From positions 436,501 to 500,500 of the forward strand of contig JAKOGI010000183.1 in assembly GCA_029747015.1 (NCBI GenBank): 64,000 nt of DNA. Direction: 5' to 3'. Positions 13,019 to 23,410 of this stretch are shown here, one piece after another. Made by a program: the position numbers and the translations under genes. Position 1 is the stretch's first letter, and each line of letters starts with the position of its first letter. Source of the stretch: Carnegiea gigantea. Lineage: Eukaryota; Streptophyta; Magnoliopsida; Caryophyllales; Cactaceae. The notes beneath the pieces are model-generated. The model saw only the letters and a list, made by a program, of their open reading frames with translations. It did not search any database and was not told where the DNA came from.

Positions 13019-13087
13019 TGGGCTAGCTTACTAAAAGTAGGCTGGGCCACAAGGATATTGTCATTGGGCCGAAGATGATATTGGGCT
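13019..13087. promoter_or_regulatory. Cluster of four site II (TGGGCC/T) motifs upstream of UTP7
   Basis: TGGGCT 13019-13024, TGGGCC 13043-13048, TGGGCC 13065-13070 and TGGGCT 13082-13087 fall within 69 bp, about 420-490 bp upstream of the UTP7 ATG. Site II elements bind TCP factors and coordinate translation and ribosome-biogenesis genes with growth. Their association with a telo-box beside an SSU-processome gene fits that known pattern. Confidence 0.7.
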
Positions 13088-13255
13088 GACATATCGAACT
13101 CTAACAACGCAAGCTATTAGTGGTTTATGCCATGGCACAAGGAAAAACTAGCTGAGTGTATGTTCCAATCAATTCTTTGTGACTACCAAATGCATAAATA
13201 CAGTGACATGCATTGATTGCTGCAAGTAGGGACCCACTCATTTACCGATCACTTA

Positions 13256-13599
13256 GAGCACCTGCAATGCAAGGCTGGCGAACCAAAAATTTGGCTCACA
13301 ATCCAAAAAATATTATGCATCAGTGATCCGCTTCGCTCGCCCTACAATCCAACTCATGGCCGTGATCTGCACCCCACACATTTTCTCTTTTTTTTTTTTT
13401 GTTTGCCAACGAAGCCCTTAAAAGTCTAGAACCCAATAATATACTAGTGGTGGGGTCCATAAAATATTATTTTATTTGGTGATCTAAGTTGGTGATCCAT
13501 ACGATGTAGAGAAGAGAGAAAAAGTTAGCTTGTGGGATGATGTGGATGGTATGGCTCCCACTTGTAGTCCAAAATTATGAATCACCATTGCATATGCTC
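13256..13599. mobile_element. Tourist-like (PIF/Harbinger) MITE, copy 1
   Basis: A 344-bp element flanked by TTA on both sides (13253-13255 and 13600-13602). Terminal inverted repeats are GAGCACCTGCAATG on the left and GAGCATATGCAATGG read inward from the right. The 3-bp TTA duplication and size fit Tourist-type MITEs mobilised by PIF/Harbinger transposases. No coding capacity was seen. Confidence 0.8.
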
Positions 13600-14688
13600 T
13601 TACAAGTAGTGACCCATAATATTTTGACTACTACAAATCACCAACTTCTACTTTAACATCTATTGTTGAACACAAATTTGATTTATTTGAGGCTTGTATG
13701 TAAGTTTGCTTTGTGCAATTGGACATGGACCCGCACGTCTTAAAACTCAAAACATATAATGAGGCTTTTAGGTGATACTGTGATTGTAAACAGTAATCTT
13801 CTTAAAAAAGATCCGGAATCACGCTATGCTCGTTAATTCCATTCATTGTTTTGACCAGCAAAAGCCTAGTTCATTTAGACTTGACGAACCCACAAGTCAA
13901 AACTCGCAAAGCTCTAGCTTGACCTAGCTTGGTTCGAGCTCATCGAACCAATAATGCTTAACAAGCCAGAAGGTCCTCACGAGCCAGTTCTGCTCATTTA
14001 CGCCACTAACAATAGAAAATTGTTCAAAAGCCTGTGGATACGAAATAAAGATAAAGGGGTGTTTGACTGTTAACTTGTGAGAGATTTTGTACCTGTTAAA
14101 CGAGCATCTTTGAGACTTAAATTAACAACTTGATCAAATGAAATTAATAATTAACTCGTATGCTTGGTAGATTAATTTCAATACAAGAATCAGTTAAACA
14201 ATTCATGATCAAATCAAATTAATAATTAACTCGTATGTTTTTATCATTTCCCTCCTTCAATGCATGATCATGAATCCTCATCATTCGTCATATATAATTG
14301 CAATAGTTTTTGCCCACACTATTGCAGAGAAAGTTACAATTGAACAATTCATGAAACATATATTATTCACAAACTATTTGTAATGTATATTTTCTTGAAG
14401 GGTATTTTAGCGATAATGTCACTTTTAATAATAATAATGATAATAATGCTACATTCGAACTATTTACATAAATTTTCTCTTTTTTTTAAAAAAAAACTAT
14501 TTACATAAATTTACCTAATATATGATATAAAAATCACTATGGTACATAAATTATTCTTAATTTGTCATTTCATTATTTCTAATTATCTCTTCTTTTCTGT
14601 AAGGAAAACAATCTTATTCGTGATCATAACCATTCCATAGGAACCTTACTAGTATATAGATTTATCATATATTCTTATTGTGCCGGTT

Positions 14689-14771
14689 GAGGTAAGGTTG
14701 CCTACATCTGGATCACCCCAAACCCCGCGAAAGCGGGACCCACACTGAAAGGTGGTGGTGGTGGTGGTGTT
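14689..14771 (+). mobile_element. SINE 3' end with (GTG)n tail
   Basis: The block GGTAAGGTTGCCTACATCTGG, then CCCCGCGAAAGCGGGACC, then CACACTG, ending in six GTG triplets, is the 3' part of an asterid-type SINE with a triplet tail rather than poly(A). The tRNA-like head is not evident. Related copies in this window lie at 25143-25213 (-), 40624-40740 (+), 41381-41476 (-) and 46638-46720 (+). Confidence 0.75.
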
Positions 14772-15077
14772 GTCTCATTGTGTATATATAACCCTTTTTC
14801 CCCTAAGATGAATTATGCATGGAAGATGCTTTAAAGATTATTGATTACATTTGACCTATTATGAATACAATAATTTCAATTGTACAATATAGTAGAGTAT
14901 AAATGATAAATTCTTCTATTTTTGAATTTTAGTTAACATTTTTATCACACATTTGCTTACGTACGTGCCATCGAAGAATCAATTGATAGACATGCATGTT
15001 CGCTACCAATTGGACGATCAAATTCTAGTATAACTAAAATTAAATAAAACTGCATTGACATTGGATTATAATCAGTA

Positions 15078-15300
15078 GAGCTAGGTAACGGGTTAGTTAG
15101 GATTGACCTATTTAATAAACAGGTCAATTTCGTGTCAGTCTTACAAATAATTTATATCTACTCAAAATTAAAGAATAACATGTTTTCAAACGAAACGGTC
15201 AAATCGCATCAACTCCGAGTTGAAATCGGTTCGATTTCTCTCAATAACTGTAGGTCGGGTTAGGGTCGGATTAATGTATCGGGTCATACTTTCCTAGCTC
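15078..15300. mobile_element. Short inverted-repeat element, hAT-like MITE candidate
   Basis: A 223-bp stretch bounded by GAGCTAGG and its exact inverse CCTAGCTC. It is rich in words such as GGGTTAG, GGTCGGGTTAGGGTCGG and GGTCAAAT, typical of non-autonomous hAT-like elements in plants. A clear 8-bp target duplication was not identified. Confidence 0.5.
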
Positions 15301-15708
15301 CTTACATCTCCCAGCTCCCATATAAAATCTGTTAGGCTATCATGCACAAGGATCTAATAAATTGAGCAACTTACCTTTGTTTTTTTAAAAAAAAAAAATA
15401 ATTGTCAGTAGATAAAATTGAATTGAAGTTTATTTCTGATAAACTAAGCTTATTTAACATTTGATTTAAAGTATATGAAAATTGGTACCAACTATTTGGA
15501 TGCCCATTTGACCAATTATCCATAAACACTTGTCTATTAGAGGTACATCTTCTAAACCCTTGAATGCATAGGTTTGGTCCCTCACCATTCCACACATTAA
15601 TAGTTTTGCATGTACACTTTTGTTTGTTTTAGGGGGGGCCAGGGGTACTCATGCATTGAAGCCTCATCAATATCACCAAATAAGGAGACTCAGCATTAGT
15701 GCTTGAAT

Positions 15709-15712
<4 letters not shown>

Positions 15713-15770
<58 letters not shown>
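15713..15770. repeat. (AT)n microsatellite
   Basis: About 58 bp of perfect AT dinucleotide repeat. Confidence 0.95.
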
Positions 15771-15771
<1 letters not shown>

Positions 15772-16171
15772 CTTCATATATAGAGGCTTTTTAGCCTTGT
15801 TTGCTTAGGGAAAGGACATCAGAAATTGAAGGACCACTGAGAAAAAGGCTTCTAAGGTTGAGTACCATAAAGCTTGTTCAAACAGTTTTATAGTCCTATG
15901 CATGTATTTGGATTCAATACAGTCAAATGGTTTGTTAGTAGTTGTCATTTCTATTGTCACTTATTGGCATGCTCTAGCTAGTGGCTTTTATTTGGTCATT
16001 GTCCAAAACTCTCTCAATCGATCACTAACCAATGGCTTCTTACACCGTTGTCATTTTCTCTTTTTTGTCGATGTTTGAAGTTTCTATGAAGATGGTTTGC
16101 TTAAAAAAATAATAATAAATGAAGATGGTCCGCTAAAATTTACAAGATATGATGCTCAAATTAGTGTGTAT

Positions 16172-16607
16172 AGGGCTTGTTCTTTTCGACTTTTTATAAT
16201 TAAATAACTTATTGTTCATCAATGCTAATTAGAATTGATCACCAGTATCAATTAATGTTGACGAATATCAATTAGTACTGATGTGTGTTGATTGATATTA
16301 ATCAGTCTTAACGAGTACTAATTACCACTTATTACTGCTAAGAATATAATTATGAAATATGACTAAGATCTTGTATTATTCAATTTTTTTTTTTTAAGAA
16401 TAAGTTCAGTTCAGTTCAGAAAAATAAGTTCAATTCCAGTTCATCAACCAAACAAGTTCAACTTAATCAAGAAAATAAGCCCAATTTAGTTTTGTCCACA
16501 AAAATAAGTTTAGTTCACTTCAGCTAAACTCAGTTAAGAAAACTGATCAGTACTGATGAGTGCTGAATGCTGATGACTAGTATTTATGATAAGTCGAAAA
16601 GAATGGG
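16172..16607. mobile_element. MITE with GGGCTTGTTCTTTTCGACTT termini
   Basis: The left end GGGCTTGTTCTTTTCGACTT is mirrored on the right by AAGTCGAAAAGAATGGGCTC, an inverted repeat of about 20 bp with few mismatches. The interior repeats GATCAGTACTGATGAGTGCTGA-like words in both orientations. A related copy interrupted by another MITE lies at 22835-23410. No coding capacity was seen. Confidence 0.75.
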
Positions 16608-16710
16608 CTCATCTAGTTCACTTAGGTACTATTGTTAGGTTATGCTTTCTCAATTGTGCTTTTTTTGTCTAATTCTACCATTGATATCATATTAAGAAAT
16701 CAAATTAGAC

Positions 16711-17499
16711 TGTTGGGAATATCATCCATGAGTGAAGAGTCTCACATCAGAAATTTGAAGGGAATTAAGAATCATAATATATAAGTCAAGCAGGTAACTC
16801 CTCATATTGTCAATTGATTTTAGGATGAAAAATAACCTCACTTGGACTTGTTGTCCTAGCATTGTTTTGACTGAGCTCCCTCTTGAATTCTCCCCAACAT
16901 GTGGTATCAGAGCTTGGAGTGGCATAACTAGTTGTAAAACTATGAAGAGTTCAACTTGCACCTCCATGATTAAATTAATTGCTAGTAATTATTCAATTTG
17001 GAAGCTAATGATGGATGATTTACTTTATTGTAAACACTTGTATGACCCCATCGAGTGGAAAGTAAAAATCCTAAACAGACAAGGGCTGAAGAGTGAAAAA
17101 AAATTAAATAGGAAGGTTGTTGGTACAATTAGACAGTGAGTGGATATCAGTGTCTTTCACCACATAGCCAATGAGATTGATTCCCATAACTTGTTAACTA
17201 AGTTAGAAGGATTATACCACAGAAAGACTACCCAAAATTAAGTTTTCTTGATTAAGAGACTTTTTAACTTGAAACTGAAATATGGAGCTTGTGCATTGAT
17301 ACGGTTCGGAAGAGATTCATGTGTGAGGGGTGAGATTGTTGGGAGTATTTCCCACGTCAGGAGTTTGAAGAGAAAGACCATGGTGGATAAGTTAAGTGGA
17401 TTATTCCTCCTATTGTCAATTGATTTTATGTTACATCTCGCTTGGACTTGTTGCCATGGGTTTTGGTTGAAGTGAACTCCCTCTTGGATCTCCCCAAAA
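16711..17499 (+). mobile_element. Miniature Ty1/copia element (LTR - PBS - gag fragment - PPT - LTR)
   Basis: Left LTR 16711-16899 (189 bp) begins TGTTGGG and ends CCCCAACA. It is followed by a primer-binding site TGGTATCAGAGC (16902-16913) complementary to initiator tRNA-Met. A gag N-terminal fragment follows (SNYSIWKLMMDDLLYCKHLYDPIE, then FHHIANEIDSHNLL and KLEGLYHRKT after in-frame stops), then a polypurine tract ending GAGGGGTGAGAT, then right LTR 17337-17499 (163 bp). The 5-bp flanks TAGAC and TAAAC differ by one base and look like an aged target duplication. Protease, integrase, reverse transcriptase and RNase H are absent. It is therefore a non-autonomous, internally deleted copia copy or a TRIM-like derivative. 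The LTRs differ by indels and many substitutions, so it is not recent. Confidence 0.85.
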
Positions 17500-19280
17500 T
17501 AAACATTAAAGTTGATTATTGGAGATTGAATAATAATGTGATTTATTATTTATTTTGATATATTTCAGATAAATGTCCTTTCTATTTGAATTGAGGAGTA
17601 CATGTAAACTTATTCCCTTTATATGTTGCGCAATATTCAATCTATGTGCATATGAATTCTCTGATGTAACAAATGAAACAATTGAAATAATGAACCTAAT
17701 ATTATACTCTATCAAAAACAATCAATTCAATGATGATAACTAAAGAGAAAGAACTTTATTTACACCAATAATCTAATGAGACTTAAGATTATGAAAAAAA
17801 CACTTAAAAGCTACAAATACAACATAAAATACATCACTAATATGGGTTTAATTAAATATTAAGATGATGTCATGAATACCATATTGAACAACTTCAATTA
17901 AACTATGGTTTAGCTTAGTCTAATTATTAAGACTTAAGACTGATGCATCGGATACATTATGTTTCAAATTCGATTATCTCATTTCCTGTTCTATTGTGAT
18001 TGTGTTATACTACTTTTTGGGCTCTTATGGACCCAAAAAAATAATAAACTATAATTATATCACTGTTGTTTTTTTATTTATTTCCTTTTCTTTTTTTTCT
18101 AGTGATAATTTCCACTTTCTCTTAGTCCATGATGTTCCACAACCAAATATTTCGCGCCATAAGATATGAAAGAAGACAAGCAAACCGGGGGGGGGGGGAA
18201 GCAGGAGAAAGAAGGGAAGAAAGACAAATAAGCTTAGCTTCCTCCCCAACTCCTGCAATGAAGGATGGCCACAAAATGTGGCATAAAATGGTAGGGATAT
18301 GAAACTAGACTTACTTTGTTGGATTCACTCTTGCCTTCTTTTGTGTGGGACACATTGGCTTCTTTCTTTACTCTTTAGCTTCATCAACAAAATTGCAAAA
18401 CATACATATAGTATGAAGAGACAAGACATTGCATCCCACTAGCTTGGGATTCTCCTCTTCATTATCAACTTCTTTTCCCATAAAATAATTGCCGATACAT
18501 TATGGCATACCTTAGTGTGGAAGCGTAGAATCTTGTTGCTTGGGAATCACCCTCGAATCAACACACACAATCAATTGGTGGCTATTAGAGTCACAATTGA
18601 ATCCACATTCCCAAACTCAAATCCCATGTGATGGTAGGATTAATCATAAGGGAGAACAGAGAGCGGATGAGAGAGCTTTCTTAACTAGCTGTGCGTATAA
18701 ACCCCCTCTGGCCCCCTTAGAATAGTAATGCAAAGCTTGTAACTTGCTATGAGAAGCTAATAGGAATGATTAATACATAATTACTCATTCCGTAACCACC
18801 CACTTAACGTGGGTTATCCATATGACCGTTACGCTCGCTCAACAAGAATCATAGTTCATGACAAATTGACAATTCTTGGAGCAATTTGTAAATATTTCTT
18901 ATTTTAGAGGATTCTAGAATATCATTTCATTAATTTTAGAATTTTGCATAAAGAACGTCTTCTTACAAATAAACCCGCATAAACTAATTTTACAAACAAA
19001 TTACCCCAAAAAACGAAAGTGGGCTTGGATTTCCTTTAGTTTTCCAAATTTCAAGTAAGGGGGGAAAAAAAAGGTCACAGGTGCTGGAATAAAGCGAGCC
19101 ACACTAGTGATCTTGAGGGCATGCATGAGAATATAGTCGAGATCATCTGATGAGACAACACCAATGAGTGAGTACCTAAAGACCCCACCCTTTCCCCACT
19201 AATGCAACGTACTAATTGAGTCCTCTGTCTAACCTTGCAAAGTAAAGAACATGCTCTACTACATACACCTAAATGATGTA

Positions 19281-19369
19281 AAGGGCAACCCTGTACACAA
19301 GCATCTCGCGTTCACGTAGGATTTGGTGAATTATAGATAGTTTAACCTGATTTTATCAGTGGCTGATTC
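19281..19369 (-). mobile_element. 5'-truncated Au-SINE with perfect 21-bp target duplication
   Basis: Read on the minus strand, the element ends GAACGCGAGATGCTTGTGTACAGGGTTGCCCTT, matching the conserved 3' end of Au SINEs (…GTGCACCGGGCTGCCCTTT in the family). It is 89 bp long, so the tRNA head is lost. An identical 21-bp word begins at 19260 and again at 19370, flanking it exactly. Confidence 0.8.
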
Positions 19370-19420
19370 TACATACACCTAAATGATGTATTGATCATTA
19401 ATTCTAGTTGTTGACAACGT

Positions 19421-19422
<2 letters not shown>

Positions 19423-19482
<60 letters not shown>
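19423..19482. repeat. (AT)n microsatellite
   Basis: About 60 bp of AT dinucleotide repeat, next to an LTR-remnant-like stretch. Confidence 0.95.
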
Positions 19483-19485
<3 letters not shown>

Positions 19486-20345
19486 TTGTTGGTTTACAAT
19501 TCAATGAATATACAATTTAACAAGGTATCAGAGTAGATTGTTCTTTTCTAATTTCTCAATATGCAAAAGTGAGAATTTTTTTTTTCTACATTGATAAAAT
19601 TAGCAGCTTGGAGTATGATTGTAAGCTTGTGAGCTTACTTATTGCCAATTATTTATGGGATAAAAGTTCTCACTTAAAATGATATGTATTTCTTGATTGT
19701 GCAAAATTGGTTAATATAAGAATTCAACAATCACCTTGTAGCAAGTGAACCTCTTCACTAACTTCGCACTGTTTTATTGTCAAGTGTTCTATTCCCCATC
19801 ATTATGTCATATTATAATTGTATTGTATATATAACTTATTCGAACAACACATCTCTTAAAAAAAGACACATAATCAGAAACTAGATAGCTTTAGAACAAG
19901 GCTTATTATATTCCAGTAGTTTAAATGTTAAATTTGGAATCTAATTAAACTCAATTACTCACCTTAATTATGTAATTTCCAGACGGAAGGTTCTATAGTT
20001 GTTGCATCAAGAATTTTGATGAATTGCTCATATATACATTTGATGATCATACTAATAACATTTATCCATATGATCCATTCATCCATAATCCAGTCATTTT
20101 AACATATTATGATCAGTACTTGAAAGGATTAGAGGCAAATTTAGATGGCCCCAACTTGTTAGTACATAATTAATTATAGTTAATTCAAATTCCACCACTT
20201 ACAAGGGCCCGGATTTCCTCATCCCTTTTTCAAGTACAATTAAAACCTAGCTAACACATGCAAATTAGAACCAACCCACTAATTAACCAAGTAAGTAAAA
20301 GCAATTAACCAAAGAAAATGAGGGTGATTATCAAAGCAATTAAAA

Positions 20346-20924
20346 TTAATTAACAAGGCCTAGCTTGTTCTTGTCACTGTTAATATTCTTGGGCCTTCTC
20401 TTCTTCTCGTAGCTAGTACCCCTAGCCTTAGACTGAGAATCCCTGACCTCCTTAAGATAAAGCCGGACGGCCCGGGCCCCAAACGGGTTCTGGTCGGGTT
20501 TGCCTCCGTTTTCTTCAAAGGCGGCCCGGAGGCGCCCGATCAAGGAGTCGAGGGAGCCCCAGGCCTGGCGGAGCGGGCACGGGCACGGGGCGGGCGGGCT
20601 CGGGTGGCCATAGAAGGGGCAGAGGTGGGTGTGGACCTTGGTCTTCCCGAACTGGTCCAAGTACCGGAGGAATTCGAGCACGTGGGCCCCACTGCACAGG
20701 TGGAGAGAGAGTGGTGGCCGGTGGTTCTTTAGGTATTGGATGAAGGAGTTCCAGTCCCGTCTTTTCTGGTTCTCGTACCGCCTGCTGGTGGTGGTGGTGG
20801 CGGTGGTTGTGGTGGAGTATGGGGAGAGTGTGGTGGTGGTGGTGGTGGAGTATGAGGAGAAAGTGGTGGTGATAGTGGTGGTGGTGGTGGTGGTGGTGCA
20901 GTCATGGGTTGAGAATGAGTCCAT
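20346..20924 (-). CDS. ALOG/LSH-family protein A
   Basis: A single exon encodes 192 residues, with start ATG at 20924 (MDSFSTHD) and stop TAA 20346-20348. A Thr-rich N-terminus (residues 9-46), encoded by GGT/GTG-type triplet repeats, precedes the ALOG domain (about 49-175: [65 protein letters not shown]). The inserted zinc-ribbon ligands are present as H98, C102, C114 and C116, and a KKRR nuclear signal sits at 174-177. ALOG domains derive from the DNA-binding part of tyrosine recombinases. The proteins are nuclear regulators of organ boundaries, shoot and inflorescence architecture and light responses (Arabidopsis LSH, rice G1/TAW1). The domain sequence is nearest the LSH1-LSH4 group. Its short tail ([15 protein letters not shown]) differs from gene B, while the domain core is almost identical at the DNA level. 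The core is strongly GC-rich against an AT-rich background. Confidence 0.95.
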   Translation of the reverse strand: MDSFSTHDCTTTTTTTTITTTFSSYSTTTTTTLSPYSTTTTATTTTSRRYENQKRRDWNSFIQYLKNHRPPLSLHLCSGAHVLEFLRYLDQFGKTKVHTHLCPFYGHPSPPAPCPCPLRQAWGSLDSLIGRLRAAFEENGGKPDQNPFGARAVRLYLKEVRDSQSKARGTSYEKKRRPKNINSDKNKLGLVN

Positions 20925-21087
20925 GTTGAGGGTGTGATGGGTTGGGGGTTTTGGTTCGAATTGGGGATGTGGGATTGGGGAGGTGGTGTTTTTAATTGCA
21001 GAAAATAGAGGAGAGAAACTTTAAGATGATGATAAAAAAAGAAAAAAACAATTCTCAATATAAATCCTATTTTATCAGAGATGAAGA

Positions 21088-21371
21088 CTCTGTTCTCTTC
21101 GTCGGTAAATTTAATTTATCAATCTCAACTAACTTCAATTCATTTCACTAATTTCAATAAAAAAATATCAATTTTAACTAACTTCAACTTACTTCTCACT
21201 ATTTTAACCAACTTCTATCTATCATATTAAAAAATTCAACCCATTTTCACCAACTTCAATCAACTTTAACCCATTTCAAAAAAAAAAAAACCCATTTTAA
21301 ATCACTTCTATCAATTTCAACTAACTTCACTCATTTATCAACCCCTATTATCTAACAAAAAGAACATGCCC
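21088..21371. mobile_element. CAACTTCAATT-rich MITE upstream of ALOG A
   Basis: Ends read CTGTTCTCTTCGTCGGTAAAT and, inverted from the right, GGGCATGTTCTTTTTG. The interior is a chain of CAACTNACTTCAATC-like words. It lies about 165 bp upstream of the ALOG A start codon, probably in its promoter or leader. The same family occurs twice upstream of ALOG B (31851-32017, 32277-32501). Confidence 0.65.
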
Positions 21372-22834
21372 GAAGATAATAATATTTATTTCTTTTTTTA
21401 TCTACACTTTTGTTTCCTCTCTAAGGACCTGTTCATTTTAATTGGAAGTCTTCCTTTATAACTCTTTTTGTCTACACTTTGGTGTCCAATTATTTTAGTT
21501 TGTTAACATTTTTCTTTGTAAATGACTTCAATTCTTCCCGGTTATTAACTACTAATTTCTTCTAATTTCTTACAATTTTTTTCTAACGAGTACTGATATA
21601 CGTCTTGTTAGAAAATAATTCTTAATTAAATGTTTTGATTTAGTTAATATGTTATATAATTTAACATTATTAAAACAATTCTTACAATTTTTTTCTAACG
21701 AGTGGTGACATTTATCATTTTAATTTTTCTAACACCTTTATATTGATGAAAAATAATACACTTTACTATCATTTTTTAGCAAAATCTATCGAACTATAAT
21801 TATAGAACACTAATATTTAATAAACAATTTTGAATTATTATTTTGAAAATAAATCTTCTCTTAAATAGATAGTCAACATTCACAATCTTTAAACTTACTT
21901 TTTAAAAATATAATGAGACACAGAGAACATGGATCAGTTGGATGATTACAGGGGGCGGGGTGAAAAAAGGGCCTATGAGCAGCAGTGAATTACTATGCCA
22001 GGATCAACAAGACTGTTGTCAATCTCAGGTATTTTATTTACAGGACCACAAGATAAGCCTGCCTAGCTATATTATCCTATGCACTTTATATTGATTAAAA
22101 TAGAAATTATACTAAATATGGTAATGTTCTTTTTTAAAATATCTTTGTTACGTTCTGCTTATATCCTTTTTAAACTAAAACAGTTACTGTACTATTAATA
22201 TTACTATTACAATAGGCCTCACGAGACTTTCATATAAGAGGGTCGGAGATTCAAAGTAGGGAGCAAATATAGCCACCCTAATATTAGGGTCTATTAACCA
22301 AAATAACTTAAAATCAAATTATATTAAATTAAAAAATAATTAACATGCAGATAAAGGATCAAGTAGGCCGTCGGAAGTAAAACTTCTTCAATGAGGATCA
22401 AATGTATGTTTATTTATTTTATAGACATTGTATATATTTGCAAATCGCTGTTAAAACTAAGATATTCACCAAGAACAATAAATTTTTCATAAAAATTGGG
22501 TTAAGATCAGTAGAGACGTTCTTTTCTCTCTTGCACCTATTAACTAGAATTATATGAAACTATACAATTAACTATAGCTGAATAAAATGACAAAACTATC
22601 ATGAGCGTATTAGTAAAGATTTTTTTTTTTTTAAGGGACTTACATAGTTAAATATCATACATTTGTTTATGTAAACAAAGAAACAAGAGAGAGAGAGAGA
22701 GGGAGAAAAAGCAAGAAGCGGAAGAACAAATGATCAATGCAGAAATGGTGAACTCGCAACCCTCAAATGACAACAATATAACTCATACATCTAATAATGT
22801 GTACTTTTACTCTATATACATGTACATATATGGA

Positions 22835-23410
22835 TCTGTTTTTTTTTTCTTCAACTTATCATTAGTAACTTATTGATGATTAGTGTTAATGAATAATGAC
22901 TGTTGATTAGTACTAATCAATGCTAATGAGACTAAAATTTTGAATAAGAAATTTGATTAAGTACTAATGAATATTGATCAGTACTGATTGATGTTGATGA
23001 GTATTGAGTGCTGATAATAAGAGCATGTGCAGCGTTTGCCTCACGAGGCAAAAAAGAGGAGAGAGAGAATGAGTGAGGCGAGGAAACATCTTCATCGTTT
23101 GCCTCGTCACTCGTGCCTCACGGGGAGGCCCGCATTGTTGAGCCAACTCGTGAGGTTTGTTTTATTTTTTTGAATTTTTTATTAGTTTTTTTAATTCGAA
23201 AAATAAAGTTGTGTATTATATAGTGGGTCCATATGTATTATTTTATTTGACGAGATAAAGTTATGAGTCTTCTACTGAAAAGAGTGAGAATTGTAAAACA
23301 AAAAGTATGAGAAAAGGTTTATGTGATAGTAATAGGCTCCTACCAATGAGCCAAATTTTTGAATCACCAATGATTATACTTTAAGTATTTATGATAAGTT
23401 AAAAAAATAA
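22835..23410. mobile_element. MITE related to 16172-16607, interrupted by another MITE
   Basis: The left end TTCAACTTATCAT and the right end ATGATAAGTTAA form inverted termini. The interior shares the GATCAGTACTGATTGATGTTGATGAGTATTGAGTGCTGAT words of the element at 16172. The right end (GTATTTATGATAAGTT) is separated from the rest by the 361-bp insertion 23021-23381, so the outer element was there first. Confidence 0.65.
23021..23381. mobile_element. Tourist-like MITE, copy 2 (nested)
   Basis: A 361-bp element flanked by TAA at 23018-23020 and 23382-23384. The left end GAGCATGTGCAGCG matches copy 1 (13256), and the right end retains GAATCACCAATGATTATACTT, the same subterminal word as copy 1 (GAATCACCATTGCATATGC). 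Its right terminus has decayed. Confidence 0.7.

Larger units (their letters stand above)
12900..20345. other. Gene-free, transposon-rich region
   Basis: No host gene was found between the UTP7 promoter and ALOG gene A. The stretch is AT-rich and contains the separately listed MITEs, SINEs, microsatellites and miniature copia element. Stretches 13610-14680, 15310-15710, 15780-16170, 17510-19250 and 19540-20340 show no confident feature beyond short AT tracts and a faint pol III-like A/B box pair near 17925-17995. A primer-binding-site-like word (GGTATCAGAG) at 19524-19533 may mark an eroded LTR element. Confidence 0.6.

Noticed and set aside
19490..19560. Second copia element from the word GGTATCAGAG
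   Set aside because: A primer-binding-site-like word alone, with no paired LTRs or gag segment found around it.
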